NCBI GenBank assembly: GCA_023489485.1
Contig: JAMDCU010000106.1
Location: 1-45,845, forward strand
Source of the DNA: Chloroflexota bacterium
GTDB lineage: Bacteria > Chloroflexota > Anaerolineae > UBA4142
Length of the DNA: 45,845 bases
Reading direction: 5' to 3'
Below, in pieces: positions 8,282 to 16,171 of this stretch. The position numbers and the translations under genes were made by a program. The notes beneath the pieces are model-generated. The model searched no databases, was not told where the DNA came from, and saw only the letters and a program-made list of their open reading frames with translations. Within the stretch, counting starts at the first letter, position 1, and each line of letters begins with the position of its first letter.

Positions 8282-8911
8282 ATGAGAATCGTCAGAATCT
8301 TTGGTCTGTTCGCGCTCGCACTGGTACTCATAAGTCTGCTGTGGCGGTGGGCGAGTCGTCGCCGTGCGCTCCCTTGCCCCACCTGGCTGGCTGGGTTTCT
8401 GGAAGGTTCGGGAGTGCATCAACTCCTGGGCACGCAGACGACTTTGGATCGCATCGGACTGCAACCCGGTCTGCGCGTGTTGGAAATCGGACCCGGACCC
8501 GGGCGGTTGCTCATTCCCGCGGCGCAGCGTGTCCTGCCTGGCGGAGAAGTGGTCGGACTGGATATTCAACCTGGGATGCTTGAGCGATTGAAAACACGCG
8601 CGGCGCAGGCAGGCGTGTCGAACTTGACGGCGATTCTGGGTGATGCGACGCAACCGCAGTTCCCGCCAGATAGTTTTGACGTGATCTATTTCTGCACCGT
8701 GCTGGGCGAAATCCCAGATCGCGCGGCGGCACTGCGGCAGTGCTATGCCGCGCTGAAACCAGGTGGGACACTTTCGATCACCGAACTTTTCCCCGACCCG
8801 CACTATCAATCTCGCGCGACGGTGAAAGGTTTAGCAGAGACGGCGCGCTTTCGACTGCAAGCCCTGCATGGGTCGTGGTACTTTTTCACGGCGAACTTTG
8901 TGAAAGTATAG
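8282..8911 (+). CDS. class I SAM-dependent methyltransferase
   Basis: ATG at 8282 with CGGAG upstream. The 209-residue protein has an N-terminal hydrophobic helix (about 1-20) and then a standard Rossmann methyltransferase core: motif I 'VLEIGPGPGRLL', acidic end of strand 2 'VVGLDIQPGML', motif 'AILGDATQPQFPPDSFDVIY' and 'LKPGGTLSITELF'. It resembles UbiE/COQ5-type enzymes with a membrane anchor. The substrate is not readable. It begins a tightly spaced run with a second, membrane-embedded methyltransferase and an adenylate-forming enzyme, suggesting a small pathway on a lipid or lipid-like substrate. Confidence 0.88.
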   Translation: MRIVRIFGLFALALVLISLLWRWASRRRALPCPTWLAGFLEGSGVHQLLGTQTTLDRIGLQPGLRVLEIGPGPGRLLIPAAQRVLPGGEVVGLDIQPGMLERLKTRAAQAGVSNLTAILGDATQPQFPPDSFDVIYFCTVLGEIPDRAAALRQCYAALKPGGTLSITELFPDPHYQSRATVKGLAETARFRLQALHGSWYFFTANFVKV

Positions 8912-8937
8912 ATGGTTTGTTGACACGGCATTTGAGA

Positions 8938-9531
8938 ATGAGCCAAACATTTTTTCACAGCGTCTTTGTCATCTTCTTCGTGTTCTTTGCTGTGATCCGT
9001 GTATATTTCCAATGGCGCGCCCGCCTAGTGCAGGGACGCGTTGAATACAAGGAAAGCAAGCTGAATATCGCGCTCCGCGCTCTCATCGGAGCGATATTTT
9101 TCCTCGGCGTCTTATTCTACATTGTTCGCCCGCAGGTTCTGGCGTGGGCGGAACTGCCGCTGCCGCATTGGTTACAGTGGCTGGGCGTTGCGCTGGGCGC
9201 GATCAGTCTTCCACTCCTCGCGTGGACACAACTCGCTCTCGGGAGTAATTTTTCCCCGACGCTCCATATACGCCGGGAGCATACGCTGGTGACGAGGGGA
9301 CCTTATCGCTACGTGCGCCACCCGATGTACACGGCACTATTTCTTTCTCTGTTGGCGATTCTGCTCCTCACGCGAAATTGGCTCGTCGGCGGTGTTCCGC
9401 TCGTCGGGCTGTGTGTGATTGTCTTGCTGCGCGTCCCGAGGGAAGAGAGCGCGATGATCGAAAAATTCGGCGATGCCTATCGCCAGTACATGAAACGCAC
9501 GGGACGGTTTTTGCCGTCCGTGATGCGTTGA
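8938..9531 (+). CDS. isoprenylcysteine carboxyl methyltransferase-family membrane protein
   Basis: The ATG at 8938 is chosen because the protein-like sequence begins there; the track's 8740 start overlaps the previous gene. The 197-residue protein has about five membrane helices and the ICMT/PEMT C-terminal signature: 'TRGPYRYVRHPMY', a hydrophobic hairpin, then 'EESAMIEKFGDAYRQYMKRTGRFLP', which form the SAM and substrate pocket in this family. Bacterial members methylate lipids or unknown small molecules. No strong Shine-Dalgarno is visible, so translation may couple to the upstream methyltransferase (26-nt gap). Confidence 0.88.
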   Translation: MSQTFFHSVFVIFFVFFAVIRVYFQWRARLVQGRVEYKESKLNIALRALIGAIFFLGVLFYIVRPQVLAWAELPLPHWLQWLGVALGAISLPLLAWTQLALGSNFSPTLHIRREHTLVTRGPYRYVRHPMYTALFLSLLAILLLTRNWLVGGVPLVGLCVIVLLRVPREESAMIEKFGDAYRQYMKRTGRFLPSVMR

Positions 9532-9543
9532 AAAGCAAGTCCA

Positions 9544-10887
9544 ATGATGGTTGCATTGTTTGACCGCACACTGCGCGAATTTGAACTTCGCACCACCTCG
9601 CCAAAGACGGTGAGACGCGCCGCGCGTCTCGCGGAAACATTCCTGGAGCGCGAGAACGACGCAGCGACGCGGAGCGTGCGCGACATTCAAACCCGCCGAC
9701 TGTGCCGCACGATGCAGTACGTCTACCGCCACTCGCCGTATTACCGCGAGATGTTCAACCGCGTCGGTGTACAACCATCGGACATTCGCGCGCTGGACGA
9801 TTTGCGGAGATTGCCCTTCACCACGGCGAAAGACATTCGCGACTGGGGGCGTTTTTTGTGTGTGGCCGAAGACGAACTCGCCGCGGTATTTACCACGTCA
9901 GGGACGACGGGCGAACCCAAGCGCGTGTATTACTCGTTTCGCGATCTACAAACGCTGACGAATCTCGACGCGGTCGCGCTGCGCGTGGGACACCCTGGTC
10001 GCCTCGTCACGCTGATCGCGCTGCCGATGAGTCACGGTTTGTGGATGGGATCGGCAACGGCGCAGCGCGTCGTCGAGCGTGCGGGCGGCTTGCCAATTCC
10101 CGTCGGCGCGGATGACCCGCAGGAAACTTTGAAATGGCTGCAGCGATTCGAGCCGAACGTGGTGATGTCGTCGCCGTCGTACATGACCGCGCTAACGCGC
10201 GAGGCGGAACGCGCGGGATATCGTCCGAAACTTGAACGGATCCTGCTCGGCGGCGAAGTGCTGACCAATGAACAGAAAACACGCTTTCGCGAATACTGGG
10301 GCGCGGCGGTGTACGACAGTTACGGCTCGACGGAAATCGGCGGCGCGCAGACGATTGCGCTCCCCGAATGTACCGCATTCAACATGAACGACCTGCACCT
10401 CGTCACGGAAATCGTCAATCCCGAAACGGGCGAACCCGCCGACGAAGGCGAACTCGTATTCACGAGCTTGACGCGCGAGGCGATGCCGCTCGTGCGCTAT
10501 CGTTCAGGCGATCGCGGACGTTGGGCAGACTGTCCATGTCCGCTGCCATTCAACGCGGTGCAACTCGCGGGACGCACCGACGATATGTTTGTCGCGGGCG
10601 ATATGAATTTGTTCGGCCACGTCATCGCCGATGCCGTGGCCAAGGTCGCGGGGACGAGCGGGCGTATCGTGCTGCGCTTGGACAAGGCGGAATTGACCGA
10701 TCGCTTGACGGTGCGCGTGGAAGGGCGCGGCGTGAGCGCAGATGACGTGCGGAACCCGCTCTTCGCAGCGTATCCCGAATTGCGCGTGAATACCGCGAAT
10801 GGCAATTTGATTTTGGAAATCGAAACGGACGTAGACTTGGGCAGGCAAATCAAGGCGTTGAAAATTGAGGATACGCGGAAGACGTAG
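9544..10887 (+). CDS. adenylate-forming enzyme, phenylacetate-CoA ligase/PaaK-like
   Basis: A 447-residue protein starting 12 nt after the ICMT-like gene. The AMP-binding P-loop reads 'VFTTSGTTGEPKRVYYS'; further family markers are 'VYDSYGSTEIGG', 'GELVFTSLTREAMPLVRYRSGD' and the C-terminal swivel region 'LAGRTDDMFVAGDMNLF'. This is the PaaK/coenzyme F390 synthetase branch, which activates aryl or other carboxylic acids as adenylates and then usually as CoA thioesters. The Lys normally catalytic in the C-terminal domain could not be pinned down. Together with the two methyltransferases it suggests an uncharacterised modification pathway. Confidence 0.88.
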   Translation: MMVALFDRTLREFELRTTSPKTVRRAARLAETFLERENDAATRSVRDIQTRRLCRTMQYVYRHSPYYREMFNRVGVQPSDIRALDDLRRLPFTTAKDIRDWGRFLCVAEDELAAVFTTSGTTGEPKRVYYSFRDLQTLTNLDAVALRVGHPGRLVTLIALPMSHGLWMGSATAQRVVERAGGLPIPVGADDPQETLKWLQRFEPNVVMSSPSYMTALTREAERAGYRPKLERILLGGEVLTNEQKTRFREYWGAAVYDSYGSTEIGGAQTIALPECTAFNMNDLHLVTEIVNPETGEPADEGELVFTSLTREAMPLVRYRSGDRGRWADCPCPLPFNAVQLAGRTDDMFVAGDMNLFGHVIADAVAKVAGTSGRIVLRLDKAELTDRLTVRVEGRGVSADDVRNPLFAAYPELRVNTANGNLILEIETDVDLGRQIKALKIEDTRKT

Positions 10888-10908
10888 CGTACGATATTCG
10901 TTCGATGC

Positions 10909-11595
10909 ATGATGGCGAAGCGGAACACGATTCCGAAAGAACTGAACATCCTAATCGTCACTCCGCGCGGATTGGCGCGCGAGGGACTGCGACTTGTCGT
11001 CGAGCAAGATGAGGACTTGCGCGTGGTCGGGTTCGCAGCGAACGCAGACGCCGCGCTCGAATCGTTGCGGCAGACACGTGCGCAAGTCGTCATCGTCGCG
11101 CATTATTCGGACAACCAAGAATGTGTCGCCTGCGTGCAACGCCTCAAAGCAACTGAACCCGTTTTGCCCGTGCTCATCATTTCATCGGACATTCGTCCCG
11201 ATCACGTTCAAGCCGCGCTCGCGGCGGGTGCGACGGGTTATCTGCCGCAGGACGCTGAACCCGACGAATTGCTGCGTGCGATTTACACGGTGTATCGCGG
11301 CGAACTGATGTTGCGCGCGACGATTGTGCCGCGCTTGCTGTCTCACCTGGGTATACGACATTCTGGGGATTCCACGCCCGCGCTGGATGACTTGACCCAC
11401 CGCGAACGCGACATCCTCGTTCACCTCGCACGCGGCTTGAGCGATCAAGACATCGCCCAAACACTTTTCATCAGTGTGCGCACGGTTCAGAGTCATCTCG
11501 CACACATCTACGCCAAGTTGAACGTCCATTCGCGCACCGAGGCGGCGCTCATCGCCGTGCGCGAGGGCTGGGCGTCGCCGATGGAGCATCCGTAA
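10909..11595 (+). CDS. LuxR/NarL-type regulator with degenerate receiver
   Basis: A 228-residue protein with an N-terminal receiver-like domain (about 14-130) and a C-terminal LuxR helix-turn-helix ('LTHRERDILVHLARGLSDQDIAQTL', 'VRTVQSHLAHIYAKLNVHSRTEAA'). The strand that should end in the phosphorylated Asp reads 'AQVVIVAHYSD', and the N-terminal acidic pair is missing ('ILIVTPRGLA'), so phosphorylation seems unlikely. Such receivers respond to other signals or act constitutively. No histidine kinase is adjacent. Start may be either of the two consecutive ATGs. Confidence 0.88.
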   Translation: MMAKRNTIPKELNILIVTPRGLAREGLRLVVEQDEDLRVVGFAANADAALESLRQTRAQVVIVAHYSDNQECVACVQRLKATEPVLPVLIISSDIRPDHVQAALAAGATGYLPQDAEPDELLRAIYTVYRGELMLRATIVPRLLSHLGIRHSGDSTPALDDLTHRERDILVHLARGLSDQDIAQTLFISVRTVQSHLAHIYAKLNVHSRTEAALIAVREGWASPMEHP

Positions 11596-11680
11596 TTTTC
11601 CTGATGCATCTCACGGTAATGTTTCAGATATGGAAATCAGTGGTCTTGCGCTTGTGACAGAGCGCGGAGAGGTTTAGACT

Positions 11681-12313
11681 GTGCACGTGACAGGACAAGC
11701 CGTCAGCAAGAGTCGCGTAGCCGTGCTGGGGTTGCTTGCGGATCTGCATCAGGAACCGATTCAATACGATCTGAATTTGCTGCGCCGACTGGTCAAGATG
11801 ATCCAACCTGATTTGCTCTGCGCCGAGATTCATCCCGACGATTGGCAGACAGGCGACCTGAGCAAAGCCGCACCCGAGTACGAGGGAACGCTCGTGCCCC
11901 TGTCACGCCGAACAGGGATCGTCATCGTGCCGGTGGGTGGCTCGAATGATCGGGGACACATCGTCCCGCGCGGTGGCTCGCTGCTCAGCGTGCGTGGATT
12001 TATCGTGCGACGCTTGAACGGCTTGCAGCGATTCTTGCAGCGATTCGCCAAGGGGCCCGACGACGTCAACTCTGGAATTTTCGATACGGTCTGCGATGGA
12101 ATGTGTGCGGTCAACATTCGGGTCAGCGGGGCGGAGACACGGCATGTGTGGGACGATGCGAATCAGGCAATCGTGAACAACGTGTTGCAAGCCGTGCGCC
12201 GCGATCCAGGGCGACGCGTACTCGTGACCGTGGACTGTCGCCGTCGTCGCTGGTTGATGAGCAAATTGATGGCCGTTCCTGAAATCGAACTGGTTGATTA
12301 TCGTGAACTGTGA
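11681..12313 (+). CDS. uncharacterised protein, possibly TraB/GumN-like
   Basis: A 210-residue ORF starting at GTG 11681; the true start could be slightly downstream. The fragments 'VAVLGLLADLHQEP' and 'QPDLLCAEIHPDDW' at the N-terminus and 'RRVLVTVDCRRRRWLMSKL' near the end recall the TraB/PrgY/GumN plan (a strand-loop with a conserved acid after 'PD..', and a C-terminal strand), but motifs are weak and I would not assign a function. It is in sequence with the LuxR-like regulator (85 nt gap) and followed by a perfect 18-bp palindrome that may end transcription. Confidence 0.55.
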   Translation: MHVTGQAVSKSRVAVLGLLADLHQEPIQYDLNLLRRLVKMIQPDLLCAEIHPDDWQTGDLSKAAPEYEGTLVPLSRRTGIVIVPVGGSNDRGHIVPRGGSLLSVRGFIVRRLNGLQRFLQRFAKGPDDVNSGIFDTVCDGMCAVNIRVSGAETRHVWDDANQAIVNNVLQAVRRDPGRRVLVTVDCRRRRWLMSKLMAVPEIELVDYREL

Positions 12314-12322
12314 TCGGTTTGG

Positions 12323-12340
12323 AGGGCGTGCGCACGCCCT
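12323..12340. terminator. palindrome, possible terminator
   Basis: AGGGCGTGCGCACGCCCT is a perfect 18-bp palindrome 10 nt after the stop of the preceding gene. There is no T-run, so it may be a rho-assisted end or a protein site rather than an intrinsic terminator. Confidence 0.35.
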
Positions 12341-12402
12341 TGAATAGCGGGTACCCGTGATCGGCAGATGAACTTCTCGCACGAAAAGAAAAAGGAGGAA
12401 CC

Positions 12403-12726
12403 ATGTACTGGCTCACGGGCATTCTGGGTCTGGCGCTCATCTTGGCTCCCTCTATCCTGGGCTACGGCGCCAACGCCACGGCAAATTGGACCAGCATCAT
12501 CCTGGGCGCGGTCGTCGTGGTAGTGTCGGTCGTCAAAGCCCTGGCAAAGGATGTGGGCAAGTGGGAGTACTGGGTCGCCGGCATCGCAGGCGTGTTGACG
12601 GTGATTGCGCCTTTCGTGTTGGGCTTTAGCGCGCACGCGACGGCGTTGCGGACCAGCATCATCCTGGGCGCCGTGGTCGCGATCCTGGCGGGCTATCAGG
12701 TTTTCGGGCAACCGCAGACCAAGTAA
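12403..12726 (+). CDS. SPW-repeat membrane protein
   Basis: ATG at 12403 behind a full AAAGGAGGAA Shine-Dalgarno. The 107-residue protein contains two copies of an about 50-residue repeat with two helices each: 'GLALILAPSILGYGANATANWTSIILGAVV' and 'GVLTVIAPFVLGFSAHATALRTSIILGAVV'. This is the SPW repeat, found in small membrane proteins of unknown role. Four transmembrane segments are expected. The strong ribosome binding site suggests high expression. No functional link with neighbours is evident. Confidence 0.85.
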   Translation: MYWLTGILGLALILAPSILGYGANATANWTSIILGAVVVVVSVVKALAKDVGKWEYWVAGIAGVLTVIAPFVLGFSAHATALRTSIILGAVVAILAGYQVFGQPQTK

Positions 12727-12760
12727 GCGCGAGACATCGCCCTCCATGGGGATGACTTAA

Positions 12761-12869
12761 GCCCAAACTAGTTTGGGCCAAAGCGGGGCGCAACCTTCCT
12801 GTCGAGGGCGATTAGGTTGACAGAGGGCGGGTCTGCCCAAGATGCCTGACCCGCCCACAGCGCCCCGCT
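12761..12869 (+). other. structured intergenic element, candidate three-way-junction RNA
   Basis: A perfect palindrome GCCCAAAC/GTTTGGGC (12761-12778) is followed by nested complementarity: outer stem AGCGGGGCG (12782-12790) with CGCCCCGCT (12861-12869), inner stem CAACCT/AGGTTG (12791-12796 with 12814-12819), and inner stem GGGCGGGTC/GACCCGCCC (12825-12833 with 12848-12856). The two inner stems lie side by side within the outer one, a three-way junction. 'AAAACCTTTTT' follows the outer stem, and a methyltransferase gene starts about 60 nt later. Could be a cis-regulatory RNA, a terminator region or a small mobile-element relic. I do not recognise a known riboswitch class. Confidence 0.5.
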
Positions 12870-12929
12870 AAAACCTTTTTGATCGGCGACCAACGCCGAG
12901 TTGGGCGGCTCAACACAAAAGGGTCTAAC

Positions 12930-13631
12930 ATGGAAGACTACGAGAGACAAGTCAAACTCAAGTTCAAGTTGCTTGCCACTTTCTATGATTTGTTTGAAAT
13001 ACCTCTTCTATTGAACGAAAAGGGGAACCCTCGATATGCTCTGGCACGGAAGATACCAAACGAAGATTTGCACATCTTGGATGTATGCATCGGGACTGGA
13101 AACAGCGCGATAGCTGTTGCGGAAGTAAACAACCGAAATGAAATTGTCGGAGTGGACTTGTCCCCCGATATGATTGCTGTGGCTGAGAAGAAGATTCGGA
13201 GACGCTGCATACGGAATATCTCTATTCGCCAAATGGACGCAACTAGAATGACGTTCCGCGATGGCGAGTTTGATATTGCTATGATTTCGTTTGGACTACA
13301 TGAGTTGGATTATGACCTGATGCTGGGCATACTGAAAGAGATGTGTCGTGTACTCAAGGAATCAGGCAAACTGTATATCGTTGACTACGAGCGCGAAGAG
13401 GGCTTCCTGAAGAGACTTGTGCTCTCCATTCAGTTGAAGATCTTTGAGCCAAGTCAAATGCCGCAGTTTCTCAGGTATGATTGGGTGGAGATACTGCAAA
13501 GCACGGGAGTTCAAGTCACCGCGACAGAGAAGTATCTCTTCTCTAAATTGATTTGCGCTGTCAAGCAATCTAATGCGGAACGTACCGCCGCCCAACAAGC
13601 GGTTGCAGCCGACCGCCTTCGGCGCGAGTAA
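12930..13631 (+). CDS. class I SAM-dependent methyltransferase (lower GC than neighbours)
   Basis: Start at ATG 12930 (M of 'MEDYERQ'); the track's 12879 start runs into the structured element. The 233-residue protein has motif I 'ILDVCIGTGNSAIAV', 'IVGVDLSPDMIAVAE', 'QMDATRMTFRDGEFDIAMISF' and 'VLKESGKLYIVDYE', typical of UbiE-like methyltransferases. Codon use is visibly more AT-rich than in adjacent genes, suggesting separate origin. The last about 20 residues ('ERTAAQQAVAADRLRRE') are encoded by a dispersed repeat, so the natural C-terminus was probably replaced by repeat insertion. Substrate unknown. Confidence 0.82.
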   Translation: MEDYERQVKLKFKLLATFYDLFEIPLLLNEKGNPRYALARKIPNEDLHILDVCIGTGNSAIAVAEVNNRNEIVGVDLSPDMIAVAEKKIRRRCIRNISIRQMDATRMTFRDGEFDIAMISFGLHELDYDLMLGILKEMCRVLKESGKLYIVDYEREEGFLKRLVLSIQLKIFEPSQMPQFLRYDWVEILQSTGVQVTATEKYLFSKLICAVKQSNAERTAAQQAVAADRLRRE

Positions 13632-13640
13632 GTGTGCGCC
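13573..13640 (+). repeat. 'NKRLQPTA'-type dispersed repeat
   Basis: Frame 1 here reads 'PPPNKRLQPTAFGASKCAPL'. I know this as a recurrent peptide encoded by small dispersed repeats in many bacterial genomes, often annotated by accident at gene ends. It overlaps the 3' end of the methyltransferase gene in another frame and has extended the patatin ORF upstream in the track. Boundaries are approximate because only one copy lies in the window. Confidence 0.6.
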
Positions 13641-13731
13641 ACTTGCCAGCGATCGTTCTGGTTGTTGGAGCGAGTCTTGCCAGAGTCAGCGGCGGCTGAA
13701 CCGCAGGGCGTTGTTTTTGTGGGAGAGTCCG

Positions 13732-14682
13732 ATGATCGCGTTCGCGCTGAGCGGTGGTGGTAATCGAGGCGCTTTGCAAGTCGGTGCGCTACAGGTGTTG
13801 TTGGAACGCGGTGTGAAACCCGACCTGGTGGTAGGAACATCGGCGGGCGCGCTGAATGCTGCATTCCTTGCATCCAATCCAACCCCAGAGGGCACGCGTC
13901 GGCTCGCCAGAATCTGGGAACGCGTGAGCAAGGACGACATTTATCCTGGCGTTTACGGGTTAGTGCTGTGGCGGTTGGTTCGCAACTGTCCAAGCCTCTA
14001 CTCCAACGCGAATTTCGAGCGATTCGTTCGAGGTTGTCTGCGCGCCGCGCGTCTGTGTTCTTTTGGCGACATCGCGACGGGCGTTCGTCTATACATCGTC
14101 GCCGCGCATCTGGGCACGGGTGCGGAAAAAGTCTTTGGCGATGGCACGACTGACTCGATCTTAGATGCGATCATGTCTTCGACTGCATTGCCGCCGTTTC
14201 ACCCACCCTGGCGATGCAACGGGGAGTTGTATGTGGATGGCGGACTTGCAGCCAATTTACCCGTGCGCATCGCCGCTGAACGCGGTGCGCGGGAAATCTT
14301 TGCGCTCCATGTTGCGGGCGGGGTTCAGCGAGACCTGCCACTGCGCGGGGTCTTGGATATTTCGGGGCGCGCACTGGGCGCGTTGGGCGAACGCCAGGTC
14401 CAGAGCGAGCTGCAAGCGGTAACTGAATTGCCAAACGTCGAGTTGCACTATGTTCCTCTCACCGCGTACGCGCACTTGCCGCTGTGGGATTTCCTTCACA
14501 CGACAGAGATGATCGCAGAAGGGCGCGCGGCGATGCAAGCGTATCTCGACGCGCGGCCGCGCGTGGAGGCCAAGACAGAAAGCAGCAGGGCGCGTGACTC
14601 GTGGAATCGTGTGCGGCGCGCGTTCGAGTGGGGGAGGAAAGTCTCGCCGCGTGCGGTCGCGCGAACGACACGCACCGAATGA
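13732..14682 (+). CDS. patatin-like phospholipase
   Basis: ATG at 13732 is preferred over 13573, whose extra 53 residues come from the dispersed repeat. The 316-residue protein opens with the patatin oxyanion motif 'SGGGNRGALQVGAL', followed by nucleophile elbow 'GTSAGALNA' (GxSxG) and the catalytic Asp motif 'YVDGGLAANLPV' (DGG/A). These define the Ser-Asp dyad of patatin/ExoU-family lipid acyl hydrolases. The C-terminal 50 residues are Arg-rich. PlsY follows 9 nt later, so both may act in membrane phospholipid turnover. Confidence 0.9.
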   Translation: MIAFALSGGGNRGALQVGALQVLLERGVKPDLVVGTSAGALNAAFLASNPTPEGTRRLARIWERVSKDDIYPGVYGLVLWRLVRNCPSLYSNANFERFVRGCLRAARLCSFGDIATGVRLYIVAAHLGTGAEKVFGDGTTDSILDAIMSSTALPPFHPPWRCNGELYVDGGLAANLPVRIAAERGAREIFALHVAGGVQRDLPLRGVLDISGRALGALGERQVQSELQAVTELPNVELHYVPLTAYAHLPLWDFLHTTEMIAEGRAAMQAYLDARPRVEAKTESSRARDSWNRVRRAFEWGRKVSPRAVARTTRTE

Positions 14683-14691
14683 GGCGACGCC

Positions 14692-15294
14692 GTGACACCG
14701 CACTTCGCTTCTAGTCTGCTCATCGCTTACCTGCTCGGCTCGATTCCCTTCGCGTATCTCGTCGTGCGATGGGCAAAAGGGATTGACATTCGCGCCGTGG
14801 GCGATGGCAATCCTGGCGCGAAGAACGTGTTCGAGCAAATCAGCCCAACGGCAGGAGTTGCGGTTGGGCTACTCGACATCGGCAAAGGCGCGGCGGCGCT
14901 ACTTTCCGCTCGAGCAATGGGGTCGTCTGAAACGGCATTGCTTTGGATCGGCGTCGCCGCGATGGTCGGGCACAACTGGTCCCTGTTTATCCACTTTCAG
15001 GGTGGTCAAGGGATGGCGACGACGGTGGGTGTGTTTCTGGTGCTGCTCCCCCAAGAAACACTCGCCGCCCTGCTCGTCATCGCGGTGATGCTCTGGCTTA
15101 TCCGCCATTGGGACATCGCGTGTGGGATTGGTTTCGCCTCTTTGCCTCTCTGGATGTGGTGGACGGCGCGTCCAGCGGAACTCTTTCTCTATGTCATCGC
15201 GTTCTTGCCATTGATTGGCGTCCGCAAATGGGTACAGCGCGCCCGCGCGCCGCGCGGTGATTTCTTGGACTTGCGTCATTCCAAGGCGCACTGA
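14692..15294 (+). CDS. plsY: glycerol-3-phosphate acyltransferase PlsY
   Basis: GTG start at 14692, 9 nt after the patatin gene. The 200-residue integral membrane protein matches the PlsY length and its conserved loops: 'GSIPFAYLVVRWAKGIDIR', 'VGDGNPGAKNVFE' and 'GHNWSLFIHFQGGQGMATTVG'. PlsY transfers an acyl group from acyl-phosphate to glycerol-3-phosphate, the first committed step of phospholipid synthesis. In the third motif the usual 'GGKG' reads 'GGQG', a minor deviation. It may be an accessory paralogue rather than the only copy. Confidence 0.92.
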   Translation: MTPHFASSLLIAYLLGSIPFAYLVVRWAKGIDIRAVGDGNPGAKNVFEQISPTAGVAVGLLDIGKGAAALLSARAMGSSETALLWIGVAAMVGHNWSLFIHFQGGQGMATTVGVFLVLLPQETLAALLVIAVMLWLIRHWDIACGIGFASLPLWMWWTARPAELFLYVIAFLPLIGVRKWVQRARAPRGDFLDLRHSKAH

Positions 15295-15347
15295 GGGTTC
15301 GGCATCCACCTGACTGCCTTTGTGCTCACATCAGGGGGAGCGTTCAA

Positions 15348-15755
15348 ATGGATGACATTACGCGAGATGAGTTCTTGGACAAACTGTCTCCCGACATTCG
15401 TCCACTGATTGCTTGTGCGATGGATTGCGAATGCGGCTGCGAGGTCTTGGACTTTTTCCGTCAACGCCCGCTGGTCTGGCTTGAGGTAAGCGACATTGTC
15501 TATCATTTGAAGCAACCGCACGGTCAAGTCGTCAACGCGCTGAACCAGTTGACCGATGCCAGGATTTTGGAGGGCTTTACCGTTCTCGGTGCGTGGACTT
15601 TCTACGGCTTGACGCGCGATGCGGAGGTGTTAGTTGCGCTCGAACAGTTCTGGCGGTTGCGCGATGACTGGCACGTGCGCTGGGAGCGCGTCAGAGGGAC
15701 ATTGCGATGGCGCGCGGTGAGCAAGGAAGTAAACGATGAACACCCTGGCCGTTGA
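15348..15755 (+). CDS. winged-helix regulator with N-terminal Cys cluster
   Basis: ATG at 15348, after GGGGGAG. The 135-residue protein begins with an acidic region holding 'ACAMDCECGCEVLDFF', four Cys within nine residues, then a winged-helix fold ('LEVSDIVYHLKQPHGQVVNALNQLTDARILE'). The Cys cluster looks suited to binding a metal or an Fe-S cluster, making this a candidate metal or redox sensor. I do not recognise the exact family. The next regulator lies downstream in the same frame, separated by a TGA and about 100 nt without a canonical start. Confidence 0.7.
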   Translation: MDDITRDEFLDKLSPDIRPLIACAMDCECGCEVLDFFRQRPLVWLEVSDIVYHLKQPHGQVVNALNQLTDARILEGFTVLGAWTFYGLTRDAEVLVALEQFWRLRDDWHVRWERVRGTLRWRAVSKEVNDEHPGR

Positions 15756-15863
15756 CTCGGTGTTAGCAACCTGAACCGCCAGCACGACGCGATCCGCATT
15801 GCGCATGGCCTCCAATTTGATTCCGCCATTGCGCCTGGTGAAATCGAACGATTCGCACAAGGT

Positions 15864-16133
15864 GTGGCCGCATGGGTCGAGATCGTTGAATATCTGCGAG
15901 AGGGTGAAAAGAGGGTTGCACGACTCGCAAAAGAGATGGGTGTCCAACAAGGAACTGTGTGCAGGCACCTGGGAGTGATGCGGTCAACAGGCGTAGTTCT
16001 TCGTCGTCGCGAAGGACAACATGTGTACTACCGATTGGGAAGCCCCAAAATCATTGCGGCATACGATCTGATGCATCAATTCTCAACAGAGTGTTTTTCG
16101 ACTAAGGTGAGGCTGATCTCGGTGGAAGGATAG
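15864..16133 (+). CDS. ArsR-like winged-helix regulator
   Basis: The track gives an 89-residue product from GTG 15864. Its core 'GEKRVARLAKEMGVQQGTVCRHLGVMRSTGVVLRRREGQHVYYRL' is a clear ArsR winged helix. The open frame extends upstream to the TGA at 15753 and the codons just before the GTG ('GEIERFAQGV') look like the first ArsR helix, so the true start may be a non-canonical ATT or CTG codon. There is no metal-binding Cys pair in the recognition helix (a single Cys, 'TVCRHL'). Probable partner or target: the CaCA transporter beginning 38 nt downstream. Confidence 0.72.
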   Translation: MAAWVEIVEYLREGEKRVARLAKEMGVQQGTVCRHLGVMRSTGVVLRRREGQHVYYRLGSPKIIAAYDLMHQFSTECFSTKVRLISVEG

Positions 16134-16171
16134 AAATATCCCTGACAAGGAGGAGAGGCGGACTCGAAGAA

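Noticed and set aside
15753-15863. TGA between two same-frame regulators as a Sec codon
   Set aside because: Each side is a separate winged-helix protein, the TGA is not at a Cys position, and no SECIS-like hairpin was noticed.
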